A DNA stretch of 64,000 nt from NCBI RefSeq assembly GCF_008727815.1, contig NZ_CP044230.1, positions 62,001 through 126,000 of the forward strand. Direction: 5' to 3'. A program made the position numbers and the translations under genes. Source of the stretch: Streptococcus sp. LPB0220. Its GTDB lineage: Bacteria; Bacillota; Bacilli; Lactobacillales; Streptococcaceae. Positions 1-8,593 of the stretch are shown here, in pieces. Position 1 is the stretch's first letter. Each line of letters begins with the position of its first letter. The notes beneath the pieces were generated by a model, which worked only from the letters and a program-made list of their open reading frames with translations, did not search any database and was not told the DNA's origin.

Positions 1-1
1 A

Positions 2-2260
2 ATCTTTAAAGCATTGATTTCCTTGAAGACACGGAACCCTATCGTCTTTGCCTTCCACCCATCTGCTCAAGAATCATCTGCTCATGCGGCACGAATCGTC
101 CGCGATGCGGCAATTGCAGCTGGAGCACCTGAGAACTGTGTGCAATGGATTACCCAACCTTCTATGGAAGCAACCAGTGCCCTTATGAACCATGAAGGAG
201 TTGCTACGATCCTTGCGACCGGTGGTAACGCCATGGTGAAAGCTGCTTATTCTTGTGGAAAACCAGCTCTTGGGGTTGTTGCCGGAAACGTGCCTGCTTA
301 CGTTGAAAAATCAGCCAACATCCGCCAAGCAGCACACGATATCGTCATGTCTAAATCATTTGACAACGGTATGGTCTGTGCGTCTGAACAAGCGGTCATC
401 ATAGATAAAGAAATCTACGATGAGTTTGTTGAAGAATTCAAATCTTACCACACTTACTTTGTTAACAAAAAAGAAAAAGCCCTTCTTGAAGAGTTCTGCT
501 TCGGCGTAAAAGCCAACAGCAAGAACTGCGCGGGTGCGAAATTGAATGCGGACATCGTTGGGAAACCAGCAGCATGGATCGCTGAACAAGCTGGCTTCAC
601 TGTACCAGAAGGAACCAATATCCTTGCAGCAGAATGTAAAGAAGTTGGTGAAAAAGAACCGTTGACTCGTGAAAAATTGTCACCAGTCATCGCTGTTTTG
701 AAATCTGAAAGCCGTGAAGACGGAATTAACAAAGCTCGCCAAATGGTTGAATTCAACGGCCTTGGTCACTCAGCAGCCATCCATACTGCTGATGAAGAAT
801 TGACCAAAGAATTTGGTAAAGCAGTTAAAGCTATTCGTGTGATCTGCAACTCTCCTTCGACTTTCGGTGGTATCGGGGATGTTTACAATGCCTTCTTGCC
901 ATCATTAACACTTGGATGTGGTTCTTACGGACGCAACTCTGTTGGGGACAACGTTAGTGCCATCAACCTCTTGAATATCAAAAAAGTCGGACGCCGGAGA
1001 AATAACATGCAATGGATGAAACTTCCTTCAAAAACATACTTTGAACGTGATTCAATTGAATACCTACAAAAATGTCGTGACGTTGAACGTGTCATGATCG
1101 TTACAGACCACGCTATGGTAGAGCTTGGTTTCCTTGATCGTATCATCGAACAGCTTGACCTTCGTCGCAACAAGGTGGTTTACCAAATCTTTGCAGACGT
1201 AGAACCAGATCCAGATATCACAACTGTTGAACGTGGTACAGAGATCATGCGTGCCTTCAAACCAGATACGATCATTGCTCTCGGTGGTGGATCACCAATG
1301 GATGCGGCCAAAGTTATGTGGCTCTTCTACGAACAACCAGAAGTGGACTTCCGTGACTTGGTACAAAAATTCATGGATATCCGTAAACGTGCCTTCAAGT
1401 TCCCATTGCTTGGTAAGAAGACTAAATTTATTGCGATCCCAACAACATCTGGTACAGGATCTGAAGTAACTCCATTTGCCGTTATCTCTGATAAAGCAAA
1501 CAACCGTAAATACCCAATCGCAGACTACTCATTGACTCCAACAGTTGCCATCGTAGACCCTGCCTTGGTATTGACAGTTCCAGGATCTGTTGCAGCAGAC
1601 ACTGGTATGGACGTCTTGACGCACGCGACAGAAGCTTACGTATCACAAATGGCTAGCGACTTCACAGATGGTCTTGCTCTTCAAGCTATTAAACTTGTCT
1701 TTGAAAACTTGGAAAGCTCAGTCAAGAATGCGGACTTCCATTCACGCGAAAAGATGCACAATGCGTCAACCATCGCAGGTATGGCCTTCGCCAATGCCTT
1801 CCTCGGTATTTCTCACTCAATGGCCCACAAGATCGGTGCGCAATTCCACACCATCCACGGACGGACCAATGCCATCTTGCTTCCATACGTTATCCGCTAC
1901 AACGGTACACGCCCAGCTAAGACAGCTACATGGCCTAAGTACAACTACTACCGTGCAGATGAAAAATACCAAGATATCGCTCGTATGCTAGGACTTCCAT
2001 GCTCTACTCCAGAAGAAGCCGTTGAAGCTTACGCAAAAGCTGTATACGAACTCGGTGAACGCTGTGGTATCGAAATGAACTTCAAAGCACAAGGCATCGA
2101 TGAAAAAGAATGGAAGAAACATTCTCGTGAATTGGCCTTCCTTGCTTACGAAGATCAATGTTCGCCAGCGAACCCACGTCTTCCAATGGTAGACCATATG
2201 CAAGAAATCATCGAAGATGCATACTATGGTTACAAGGAACGCCCAGGACGTCGTAAATAA
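2..2260 (+). CDS. adhE: Bifunctional acetaldehyde-CoA/alcohol dehydrogenase, 3' part
   Basis: AdhE reduces acetyl-CoA to acetaldehyde and then to ethanol, regenerating NAD+ during mixed-acid fermentation. The open frame runs in from the left edge, so the gene is cut by the window: about 750 residues are present of the usual ~880. The first ~330 residues are the C-terminal part of the aldehyde dehydrogenase half. The rest is the iron-dependent alcohol dehydrogenase half, with the nucleotide-binding GGGSPMDAAK motif and histidine-rich metal-binding segments (THATEAYVS; SHSMAHKIG...H). An intrinsic terminator follows the stop. The family assignment is secure; only the true start is out of view. 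Confidence 0.96.
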   Translation: MFKALISLKTRNPIVFAFHPSAQESSAHAARIVRDAAIAAGAPENCVQWITQPSMEATSALMNHEGVATILATGGNAMVKAAYSCGKPALGVVAGNVPAYVEKSANIRQAAHDIVMSKSFDNGMVCASEQAVIIDKEIYDEFVEEFKSYHTYFVNKKEKALLEEFCFGVKANSKNCAGAKLNADIVGKPAAWIAEQAGFTVPEGTNILAAECKEVGEKEPLTREKLSPVIAVLKSESREDGINKARQMVEFNGLGHSAAIHTADEELTKEFGKAVKAIRVICNSPSTFGGIGDVYNAFLPSLTLGCGSYGRNSVGDNVSAINLLNIKKVGRRRNNMQWMKLPSKTYFERDSIEYLQKCRDVERVMIVTDHAMVELGFLDRIIEQLDLRRNKVVYQIFADVEPDPDITTVERGTEIMRAFKPDTIIALGGGSPMDAAKVMWLFYEQPEVDFRDLVQKFMDIRKRAFKFPLLGKKTKFIAIPTTSGTGSEVTPFAVISDKANNRKYPIADYSLTPTVAIVDPALVLTVPGSVAADTGMDVLTHATEAYVSQMASDFTDGLALQAIKLVFENLESSVKNADFHSREKMHNASTIAGMAFANAFLGISHSMAHKIGAQFHTIHGRTNAILLPYVIRYNGTRPAKTATWPKYNYYRADEKYQDIARMLGLPCSTPEEAVEAYAKAVYELGERCGIEMNFKAQGIDEKEWKKHSRELAFLAYEDQCSPANPRLPMVDHMQEIIEDAYYGYKERPGRRK

Positions 2261-2293
2261 AACGTTATTGAACGATTCATGTTTATCAGCTAT

Positions 2294-2321
2294 CCCTCGC
2301 TCGAAAGAGTGGGGGTTTTTT
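2294..2321 (+). terminator. Intrinsic terminator after adhE
   Basis: A stem of about nine pairs (CCCTCGCTC / GAGTGGGGG with G-T pairs) closed by a GAAA loop is followed by a run of six T. It lies 34 bases past the adhE stop. Confidence 0.75.
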
Positions 2322-2570
2322 GATGGCCTTTTCAAGTTTCGATCGAAAAAAGGGAGCTGAGGGATTGCCTGCCTTTTTTGCTTTTCAGACCTCCGAACCG
2401 TTTTTTCATAAAAAATTAGACTTTTTTTAAGAATCTGTGCTATTTTTATAGCATTACGGGCTAATTTATGATACCCTATAGTATGTGAATCTGCCTGTAG
2501 CTGAAGGGTTAGGATAGTTTTTCAGTTATAGGAAACGAGAAAACAAATCCAAGAAAGGAGGCCATCTCAA

Positions 2571-3119
2571 ATGGAGTTAGAAGGTGAAGTGCAAGATCAG
2601 ACACAGAAAATTATTGACATGCCCCAACGAGATCGGGCAACGTCCGCTTCAGAAAATCAGCCATCATCTGCTTCGGTGGTCTCCATGTATGGGCAGGAAA
2701 AGCCAAGCATTTCTAGCCTCCATCAGCAACTAGCGAGCGCGTCTGGGACCCAGACCATTCACTTGCGGGAGGAATTGGTGCTGGCGGTAGCGCAGAATGC
2801 TTCAGCGCAAGCAATTGTCTTTGAGGCAGAAGTCAAGGATAAGCTGGAAGAGGCTAAGGAGACGGTTTCTCATAAGGTCGCTGAGGTGTCTCAAATGGCC
2901 CACAGCATGGCCCAATTTTTAACAGACGCAGAAGTGGAGCAACTATTAGGAGAGTTCTCCATGGATACTTGTTGGGACCAAGCAGTAGAGGCGGAAAACC
3001 TCGCCCAAGCAAAGGCCTACTCCAATCGCTTGTCAGATTTGGCAGGTCAGCTGGAGGCTGCATCAGCTCAATTGGTGGACTTGGACAAGGGACAAGCGAC
3101 GGCCTTTGATTTTTCATAA
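2571..3119 (+). CDS. Small helical protein of unknown function, first of three
   Basis: The gene encodes 182 residues with no signal peptide or membrane segment. The N-terminal ~60 residues are polar and low in complexity (rich in Ser, Gln and Ala). The remainder is predicted to be long amphipathic helices, with few aromatic residues. A strong ribosome-binding site (AAAGGAGG) precedes the ATG. It is followed within 13 bases by a second and then a third small helical gene, so the three probably form one operon. Its size and composition recall the helical proteins encoded beside LXG toxins of type VII secretion, but no diagnostic motif is visible and I do not recognise the family. Confidence 0.6.
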   Translation: MELEGEVQDQTQKIIDMPQRDRATSASENQPSSASVVSMYGQEKPSISSLHQQLASASGTQTIHLREELVLAVAQNASAQAIVFEAEVKDKLEEAKETVSHKVAEVSQMAHSMAQFLTDAEVEQLLGEFSMDTCWDQAVEAENLAQAKAYSNRLSDLAGQLEAASAQLVDLDKGQATAFDFS

Positions 3120-3132
3120 GTAGGAGAAAAAG

Positions 3133-3438
3133 ATGTTAGAGATCCTGGGAGAGGACAGAGAACGAATTGAGGAGCTCCATCGAGAGATTAAAAAGGAGCA
3201 AGAGCGGATTGCGATCAGAAGTTTGATTGCAACGCAGAAAGCCTTGATGATGTTGGAAGGGATGAGTTTGCAGGTAACCTTGGGCGGTCAATCCGAAAAG
3301 ATGCGCTCTTTTGCTACAACGACCCTAGTTAGTGATTTGAAAGATGGATTTACAGGAGGAGCAGCGGACGCGGTAGAAACAGCACTGAAATCAGTGAAGA
3401 AGCCGATTTTATTGAGTCCGATTAAAGGAGGTATGTGA
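3133..3438 (+). CDS. Small helical protein, second of three
   Basis: A 101-residue protein whose first half is a highly charged helix (EDRERIEELHREIKKEQE) and whose second half is glycine-containing and less charged. An AGGAG site precedes the ATG, and its last codons overlap the next gene, which points to translational coupling. There is no signal peptide or membrane helix. One possibility is a WXG100/Lap-like accessory of type VII secretion, inferred only from size, helicity and partner genes. No toxin gene follows the cluster. The function is unknown. Confidence 0.6.
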   Translation: MLEILGEDRERIEELHREIKKEQERIAIRSLIATQKALMMLEGMSLQVTLGGQSEKMRSFATTTLVSDLKDGFTGGAADAVETALKSVKKPILLSPIKGGM

Positions 3439-3761
3439 TGTACCATTCAGGAAATAGTGAATTAGAACAACTAGAAGATCGACATTACCGCTTCAATCAA
3501 AAGCTTAGCGAGTTGGAGTGGGATTATGCGGATATGCGTATGGATGTCCGCCAACATACAGAAAATTTAGTAGACTGGCTGAGTGCCTTGCATTTTCAAG
3601 CCCCAAGTGCGGAGGCTCAAAGTGGCTTGGAGCGTTTATTTGCCTTGCAAGAAGAGTTTGAGGCAGAACTTAAGCGCTATGAAGAGCGTTTAGAAGAAGA
3701 ACGTGAGCGCGAGCAGCAAGAGTACTACAAGCAGCGTCAACAATTAGAACAAGGTGATTGA
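3438..3761 (+). CDS. DUF3958-like coiled-coil protein, third of three
   Basis: I chose the ATG at 3438 over the GTG three bases upstream because it sits five bases from a strong AAAGGAGG site. The product is 107 residues and almost wholly helical, ending in a strongly charged coiled coil dense in Glu, Arg and Gln (about residues 70-105). This resembles DUF3958 (Lap2-type) proteins that streptococci encode beside LXG toxins for type VII secretion. That is a resemblance in size and pattern, not a confirmed match. The expected LXG toxin gene is missing: the next gene is a metabolic dehydrogenase on its own promoter. Confidence 0.55.
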   Translation: MYHSGNSELEQLEDRHYRFNQKLSELEWDYADMRMDVRQHTENLVDWLSALHFQAPSAEAQSGLERLFALQEEFEAELKRYEERLEEEREREQQEYYKQRQQLEQGD

Positions 3762-3834
3762 AACATTCCTCTGGTAGAGATAAGAGGAATGTTTTTGTTT
3801 GCTCAAAAACTTTTAAAAATGTGCCTGTAAATTC

Positions 3835-3863
3835 TTGCAAGCGCTTACTTAGTATGTTATAAT
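3835..3863 (+). promoter_or_regulatory. Promoter with overlapping cre site upstream of adh
   Basis: A -35 box TTGCAA and a -10 box TATAAT are separated by 17 bases. A catabolite-responsive element, TTGCAAGCGCTTACT (14 of 15 positions of WTGNAARCGNWWWCA), covers the -35 box. CcpA binding here would block RNA polymerase, so the downstream dehydrogenase is expected to be glucose-repressed. Confidence 0.75.
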
Positions 3864-3920
3864 ATTCACAAAGAAACGAAAATAAAATGGTTTTATCAAA
3901 CCAACAAAAAGGAGTCGCTT

Positions 3921-4973
3921 ATGAAAGCTGCAACTTATGTATCTGCAGGCAATCTGCAACTGCTGGATCAACCAAAACCAGTGATCAAAAATCCAACGGA
4001 TGCCATTGTGCGTGTCTTGAAGACAACCATCTGTGGGACAGACCTTCACATCCTAGGAGGAGATGTGCCAGCTTGTAAAGAAGGCACGATTTTAGGCCAC
4101 GAAGGAATCGGGATCGTCGAAGAAGTCGGCGATGCAGTGAATAACTTCAAGGTGGGCGACAAGGTCATTATCTCTTGTGTCACAGCTTGTAATACCTGCT
4201 ACTACTGTAAACGTAGTTTGCCTTCTCACTGTGAAGATGGTGGTTGGATTTTGGGTCACTTAATCAATGGGACCCAAGCAGAGTATGTCCACATTCCACA
4301 TGCGGATGGTAGTCTTTATCATGCGCCTGAAACTGTGGATGACGAAGCTTTGGTCATGCTCTCAGATATTCTCCCAACGTCTTATGAAATTGGGGTGCTT
4401 CCATCTCATGTAAAACCAGGCGATAATGTCTGTATCGTTGGAGCTGGTCCAATCGGCCTTGCTGCTCTCTTGACCGTTCAGTTCTTCTCACCTGCTACGA
4501 TTATCATGGTGGACTTGTCTGAATCTCGTCTTGAAGCGGCTAAGAAATTTGGGGCAACTCATACCATCTGCTCCAGTGATATCGCTGAAATCAAAGCCTT
4601 TATCAATGAAGTGACGGACGGCCGTGGGGTCGATATTTCTATGGAATGTGTGGGCTATCCTGCTACTTTTGATGTCTGCCAAAACGTCATCTCTGTCGGT
4701 GGTCACATCGCCAATGTCGGTGTCCACGGGAAACCGGTTAGCTTCAATTTGGATGATTTGTGGATCAAGAACATTACTCTTAACACCGGTCTTGTCAATG
4801 CCAATACCACTGAAATGTTGCTCAATGTCTTGAAATCAGGCAAGATCGATGCTACTAAGCTCATCACCCACCACTTCAAACTCTCAGAAGTTGAAAAAGC
4901 CTATGATGTCTTTAAACATGCGGGTGAAAACCATGCACTCAAGGTGATTATCGAAAATGACATCAGTGAATGA
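3921..4973 (+). CDS. Zinc-dependent medium-chain alcohol dehydrogenase
   Basis: A 350-residue cytoplasmic NAD(P)-dependent alcohol dehydrogenase of the MDR family. The catalytic zinc ligands are visible as Cys38 (ICGTD) and His60-Glu61 (GHEG). The structural zinc is bound by Cys90, Cys93, Cys96 and Cys104. The Rossmann motif GAGPIG lies near residue 175. It is monocistronic, with an AAAGGAG site and its own promoter carrying a cre. The substrate cannot be read from sequence; related streptococcal enzymes act on short-chain primary or secondary alcohols. Its position downstream of adhE suggests a role in fermentation or redox balance. Confidence 0.9.
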   Translation: MKAATYVSAGNLQLLDQPKPVIKNPTDAIVRVLKTTICGTDLHILGGDVPACKEGTILGHEGIGIVEEVGDAVNNFKVGDKVIISCVTACNTCYYCKRSLPSHCEDGGWILGHLINGTQAEYVHIPHADGSLYHAPETVDDEALVMLSDILPTSYEIGVLPSHVKPGDNVCIVGAGPIGLAALLTVQFFSPATIIMVDLSESRLEAAKKFGATHTICSSDIAEIKAFINEVTDGRGVDISMECVGYPATFDVCQNVISVGGHIANVGVHGKPVSFNLDDLWIKNITLNTGLVNANTTEMLLNVLKSGKIDATKLITHHFKLSEVEKAYDVFKHAGENHALKVIIENDISE

Positions 4974-5060
4974 AGTGGCAACTAATATTTGTTCATAGTT
5001 TTTTTAGATGGACCAGAGATATTCTGGTCCTATTTTCAACCCCAAAAAGCCAATGATTCC

Positions 5061-5110
5061 TTGCAAAATAAATTTGTTGTCTTATAATATAAGTACAGAA
5101 AACGATTACA
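5061..5110 (+). promoter_or_regulatory. Promoter and downstream cre-like site
   Basis: TTGCAA and TATAAT (5083-5088) are spaced 16 bases apart. A cre-like sequence, CAGAAAACGATTACA (13 of 15), begins 8 bases after the -10 box, where bound CcpA would act as a roadblock. It drives the small membrane protein gene at 5132. Confidence 0.6.
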
Positions 5111-5131
5111 TAAAGAGAAAGGTGTGATCTT

Positions 5132-5518
5132 ATGAAACGGTTTTGTTATCATCATGAATTCTGGATGGACTTCCATTTCTGGATCTTGGTCTTGCTTTTA
5201 GCGGCTGTGGCTTTGACGATGCGGGCTCCGCTTTCGGTAGTTAGCCTAGCTTATCTTGCTTTTGTTGGGATTTTGATCTTGCTGCAGGTCTTTCAACCGC
5301 CTGTATCGACGCGTCAGTATCCAGAAGGTAGCTACCATTTCAATTGGACCTTTTATCGGGATACCCGACTGTATATCGATCTCTTTTTACTAGCTGGTCT
5401 CTTGGCAGGCCCAATGGCTTCATCGGATATGGTCTATTGGATCTTGCTTGGAGCCGTCGTCGGCTCTATTGGCTTTGTATTTGTCGTAAAGGAAAAAGCA
5501 ACTCAAAAGATGGCCTAG
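5132..5518 (+). CDS. Small integral membrane protein, unknown function
   Basis: A 128-residue protein with about four hydrophobic segments (roughly residues 15-32, 36-55, 82-98 and 102-120) and a polar loop containing two Tyr-rich stretches. There is no signal peptide cleavage site and no recognisable domain. An AAAGGTG site precedes the ATG. It is monocistronic between its own promoter and a strong bidirectional terminator. The cre-like site downstream of its promoter suggests catabolite control. I do not recognise the family. Confidence 0.75.
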   Translation: MKRFCYHHEFWMDFHFWILVLLLAAVALTMRAPLSVVSLAYLAFVGILILLQVFQPPVSTRQYPEGSYHFNWTFYRDTRLYIDLFLLAGLLAGPMASSDMVYWILLGAVVGSIGFVFVVKEKATQKMA

Positions 5519-5576
5519 GTAGATGAGATGGTTTCAATATTATAGAGTAGAAATACTTCTTTAGAATAATCAAAAA

Positions 5577-5614
5577 AACCAAGAAGGATGAGTTTTATCT
5601 CATCCTTCTTGGTT
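5577..5614. terminator. Bidirectional intrinsic terminator
   Basis: A perfect 16-bp stem (AACCAAGAAGGATGAG and its complement) with a 6-base loop is flanked by A and T runs on both sides. It separates the convergent membrane-protein gene and rpiR-type gene. Confidence 0.9.
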
Positions 5615-5634
5615 TTTTAAATAGGGAGACCATA

Positions 5635-6474
5635 TTAAGATTTTCGAGAACGTTGACTAGAGAGTTTTTTGTTTTCCCAGTAGCTATTAAAAACGATTTC
5701 TTTTTGTTCTCGGTTGATATTAAGAAAATGGGCATAGATGAGATCGACCACAATTAGTAAGGGGAGAACCGCCGAGATGCGATCGATATAGGTATTGCTT
5801 GGAAGAGGTGCAGCTGGCACCACTTCAGTGAAATCTTGGTGGATACCAGCAGGATTGGCAGTTACAAGGACTGTTTTTGCGCCGTTTTTCTTGGCTTTCA
5901 ACATAGTATCTGTAATTGCGCATGTCTTGCCTGATAAGGAAAATCCAATGACTAAGCAGGAGGAATCTAGAATGCTGGTGGTCTGATTAAATCCGTCTTG
6001 ATTAGTCACGACTTCCCCTGCCACACCAAGTCGCATAAGGCGCAATTTCATCTCCCGAGCCACCAAGCTGGAACTTCCAATCCCGAAGTAATAGATCCGA
6101 TCTGCTTGATCAATTAAATCTGCTACATGCTCTAATTGGGGATCTTTGACGAAATTTTCAGTGACATTACTGATATGGTGGTATCGTTGCAAGACACTCA
6201 GCGTCAGCTCGTCATGTTCTTGTACCTGTTTTTGATTTTTGGTTTCTTCGTTAAAGTGATAAACAAATTCCCGATAGCCGGTGAAACCACATTTTTGAGA
6301 GAAACGCGTTAAGGCAGCCTTTGAGACATGGAGTAGCTCAGTTACACGAGAAGAGGACAGAGAGTGCTGTCGTGCTTCGGATGATAAAAAATATTGGGCA
6401 ATGTCGCGTTCCATATCCGTTAACTCAGCTTCATGGCTGGCGATAATGGTTCGTAAATCTTGATCTTGTTTCAC
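5635..6474 (-). CDS. RpiR-family transcriptional regulator (sialic acid cluster)
   Basis: This 279-residue protein has the RpiR layout: an N-terminal helix-turn-helix (about residues 1-75, with SSRVTELLHVSKAALTRFSQKCGF as recognition region) and a SIS sugar-phosphate-binding domain (about 120-260, with YYFGIGSSSLVAREM and IGFSLSGKT). RpiR proteins of this type sense amino-sugar phosphates such as ManNAc-6-P. It is divergent from nanE across a 477-base intergenic region, so it probably controls the nan operon. A second RpiR paralogue at 12.7 kb shares the SIS signature. Whether it activates or represses cannot be told. Confidence 0.9.
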   Translation of the reverse strand: MKQDQDLRTIIASHEAELTDMERDIAQYFLSSEARQHSLSSSRVTELLHVSKAALTRFSQKCGFTGYREFVYHFNEETKNQKQVQEHDELTLSVLQRYHHISNVTENFVKDPQLEHVADLIDQADRIYYFGIGSSSLVAREMKLRLMRLGVAGEVVTNQDGFNQTTSILDSSCLVIGFSLSGKTCAITDTMLKAKKNGAKTVLVTANPAGIHQDFTEVVPAAPLPSNTYIDRISAVLPLLIVVDLIYAHFLNINREQKEIVFNSYWENKKLSSQRSRKS

Positions 6475-6951
6475 AGCAATCCTCCTTTCTCACAGGATGA
6501 AATAACAGGATGCTCCTATAATATATTACACATTATAACATGGAGACACCCTTTTATTCAAGTAAAAGCAAGTAAAATACATTGAAACTAGTATCAGTAT
6601 TTAAAGGGTGAAATAATAATTTTAAAAGTGCTCAAAAGACTAAATTTACTTTCAGAAATAGAAGGCTAAAAATAGAGATCATAAAATTGTAGCTATAAGA
6701 AATAAATAGGAAAGTAAGGTAATGTTGTGAAAGAACCCATTCTCATAGCTTGATAAGAAAGAGCCTTTATAAATAACATAAAGTATTTGTATAATAAATA
6801 AAATAGGTATACAATAAAAATATAGGAATTACTAGGATTTTTTAGAAAGTACTTTCTAATTATAGGGAAAGTATTGAAAATACATATTTAAAGTATTATG
6901 ATTAATGGTGTAAGAGCTTACAAACTAAAAAAAGAAGCAGGTGATTAAATC
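6475..6951. promoter_or_regulatory. Divergent control region between rpiR and nanE
   Basis: This AT-rich 477-base gap has no credible gene. It holds a perfect 16-bp palindrome TAGAAAGTACTTTCTA at 6843-6858, a related half at 6865-6881, and a cre-like dyad GTGTAAGAGCTTACA at 6908-6922 (13 of 15 positions). A TATAAT at 6790-6795 could be a -10 box but lacks a clear -35. The palindrome is the best candidate for the RpiR operator. Confidence 0.55.
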
Positions 6952-7626
6952 ATGGAAGAGTTACGGCATAAGCTGATTGTTTCGTGTCAAGCTCTACCAG
7001 ACGAACCATTGCATAGTGATTTTATTATGGCTCGTATGGCAGTAGCTGCCGAGGAGGGCGGAGCATCTGGAATTCGCGCCAATTCTGTTGTTGATATTGC
7101 AGCGATTCGAAAAGCGGTGGATTTACCGATCATTGGGATCATAAAACGAGATTACGTAGATGCAGATGTTTATATCACGGCAACTATGAAAGAGGTAGAT
7201 GAACTCATGACGGTTCGTCCGGATATCATTGCGATAGATGCCACAACCTCTACACGACCAAATGGCGAAAGCTTAGAAGATTTTTTCCAAAAAGTAAAGA
7301 AAAAATATCCGGATCAATTGTGGATGGCAGATTGTTCTACTATTGATGAAATGCTTACGGCTGACCAATTAGGTTTTGATTATATTGGGACAACATTGGT
7401 AGGCTATACCAAGCAAAGTAAGGGCGATAAAATCGAATCAAATGACTTTGAAATTATTCGCAAAGCTCTTAGTAAACTATCTCATCCATTAATTGCAGAA
7501 GGTAACATAGATACCCCTGATAAAGTCCATAGGGTATTGGAGTTAGGTGCCTATAGTGTTGTCGTAGGTTCAGCTATTACACGTCCACAATTAATTACAA
7601 AAAAATTTGTAGAAGCAACAAAATAA
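6952..7626 (+). CDS. nanE: N-acetylmannosamine-6-phosphate 2-epimerase
   Basis: NanE converts ManNAc-6-P to GlcNAc-6-P in the cytoplasm, the third step of sialic acid breakdown. The 224 residues form one TIM barrel of normal family length. The catalytic Lys65 lies in IGIIKRDY and the catalytic acid Glu183 in IAEGN; DATTSTRP (about 96-103) and ADCST (126-130) line the phosphate and substrate pocket. It opens the nan operon; nanA follows 16 bases later. NagA and NagB, needed next, are not in this window. Confidence 0.95.
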   Translation: MEELRHKLIVSCQALPDEPLHSDFIMARMAVAAEEGGASGIRANSVVDIAAIRKAVDLPIIGIIKRDYVDADVYITATMKEVDELMTVRPDIIAIDATTSTRPNGESLEDFFQKVKKKYPDQLWMADCSTIDEMLTADQLGFDYIGTTLVGYTKQSKGDKIESNDFEIIRKALSKLSHPLIAEGNIDTPDKVHRVLELGAYSVVVGSAITRPQLITKKFVEATK

Positions 7627-7642
7627 AGAAAGAGGTTTCCAA

Positions 7643-8566
7643 ATGACAAATACAAATTTGAAGAAATATGAAGGTGTTATTCCAGCGTTTTATGCTTGCT
7701 ATGATGAAAATGGTGAAGTGAGCCCAGAAAGAGTACGTGCTTTGGCTCAATACCATATTGATAAAGGAGTACAAGGGGTTTATTTCAACGGATCTTCTGG
7801 AGAATGTATTTATCTTAGTGTTGAAGATCGTAAGCTGATTTTAGAGAATGTAATGGCGGTCGCTAAAGGAAAACTAACTGTTATTGCCCACGTCGCATGT
7901 AACAATACCAAAGATAGCGTTGAACTTGCAAAGCATGCTGAAAGTCTTGGAGTAGATGCTATTGCTGCTATCCCACCTATTTACTTCCGTCTTCCTGCCT
8001 ATTCGATTGCTCGCTATTGGAATGACATGAGCAAGGCTGCACCAAATACAGATTTTATCATTTATAATATTCCGCAACTGTCTGGTACCACCCTCACACG
8101 CGACCTGTATGCTGAAATGCGCAAGAATCCACGGGTGATCGGGGTGAAAAATTCATCTATGCCAACACAAGATATTCAAATGTTTGTAGCTGATGGAGGA
8201 GATGACCATATTGTCTTTAATGGACCAGATGAACAGTTCATTAGTGGCCGCGTTATTGGTGCAAAAGCTGGAATTGGTGGTACTTACGGGGTGATGCCTG
8301 ATTTGTTCTTAAAATTAAATGAATTGATCAAAGAATCCGATTTTGAAACAGCTAAAGAATTGCAATATGCGATCAATGATGTCATTTATAAGATGGTCAG
8401 TGGTCGAGCAAATCTTTATGCAGTGATCAAAGAAATTCTCCGTCTAAATGAAAAATTAGATCTTGGTTCTGTAAGAGCCCCACTCGAACCCTTGCATGAA
8501 GAAGATCTGGCAATTGCAAAAGAAGCAGCAGAACTTATTCAACAAGCACGAAAAGAATTTTTATAA
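7643..8566 (+). CDS. nanA: N-acetylneuraminate lyase
   Basis: The lyase cleaves N-acetylneuraminate to ManNAc and pyruvate by class I aldolase chemistry. The 307-residue protein has the DapA/NanA barrel. Schiff-base Lys169 is in IGVKNSS, the catalytic Tyr141 is in YNIPQLSGT, and the carboxylate-binding loop is NGSSGE (about 49-54). An AGAGG site precedes the ATG. It is co-transcribed with nanE and the symporter that follows. The name nanA is used for the lyase here; in pneumococcus the same name denotes a sialidase, which is absent from this window. Confidence 0.94.
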   Translation: MTNTNLKKYEGVIPAFYACYDENGEVSPERVRALAQYHIDKGVQGVYFNGSSGECIYLSVEDRKLILENVMAVAKGKLTVIAHVACNNTKDSVELAKHAESLGVDAIAAIPPIYFRLPAYSIARYWNDMSKAAPNTDFIIYNIPQLSGTTLTRDLYAEMRKNPRVIGVKNSSMPTQDIQMFVADGGDDHIVFNGPDEQFISGRVIGAKAGIGGTYGVMPDLFLKLNELIKESDFETAKELQYAINDVIYKMVSGRANLYAVIKEILRLNEKLDLGSVRAPLEPLHEEDLAIAKEAAELIQQARKEFL

Positions 8567-8593
8567 TAAATAAAATCAATATGGAGATATGTT

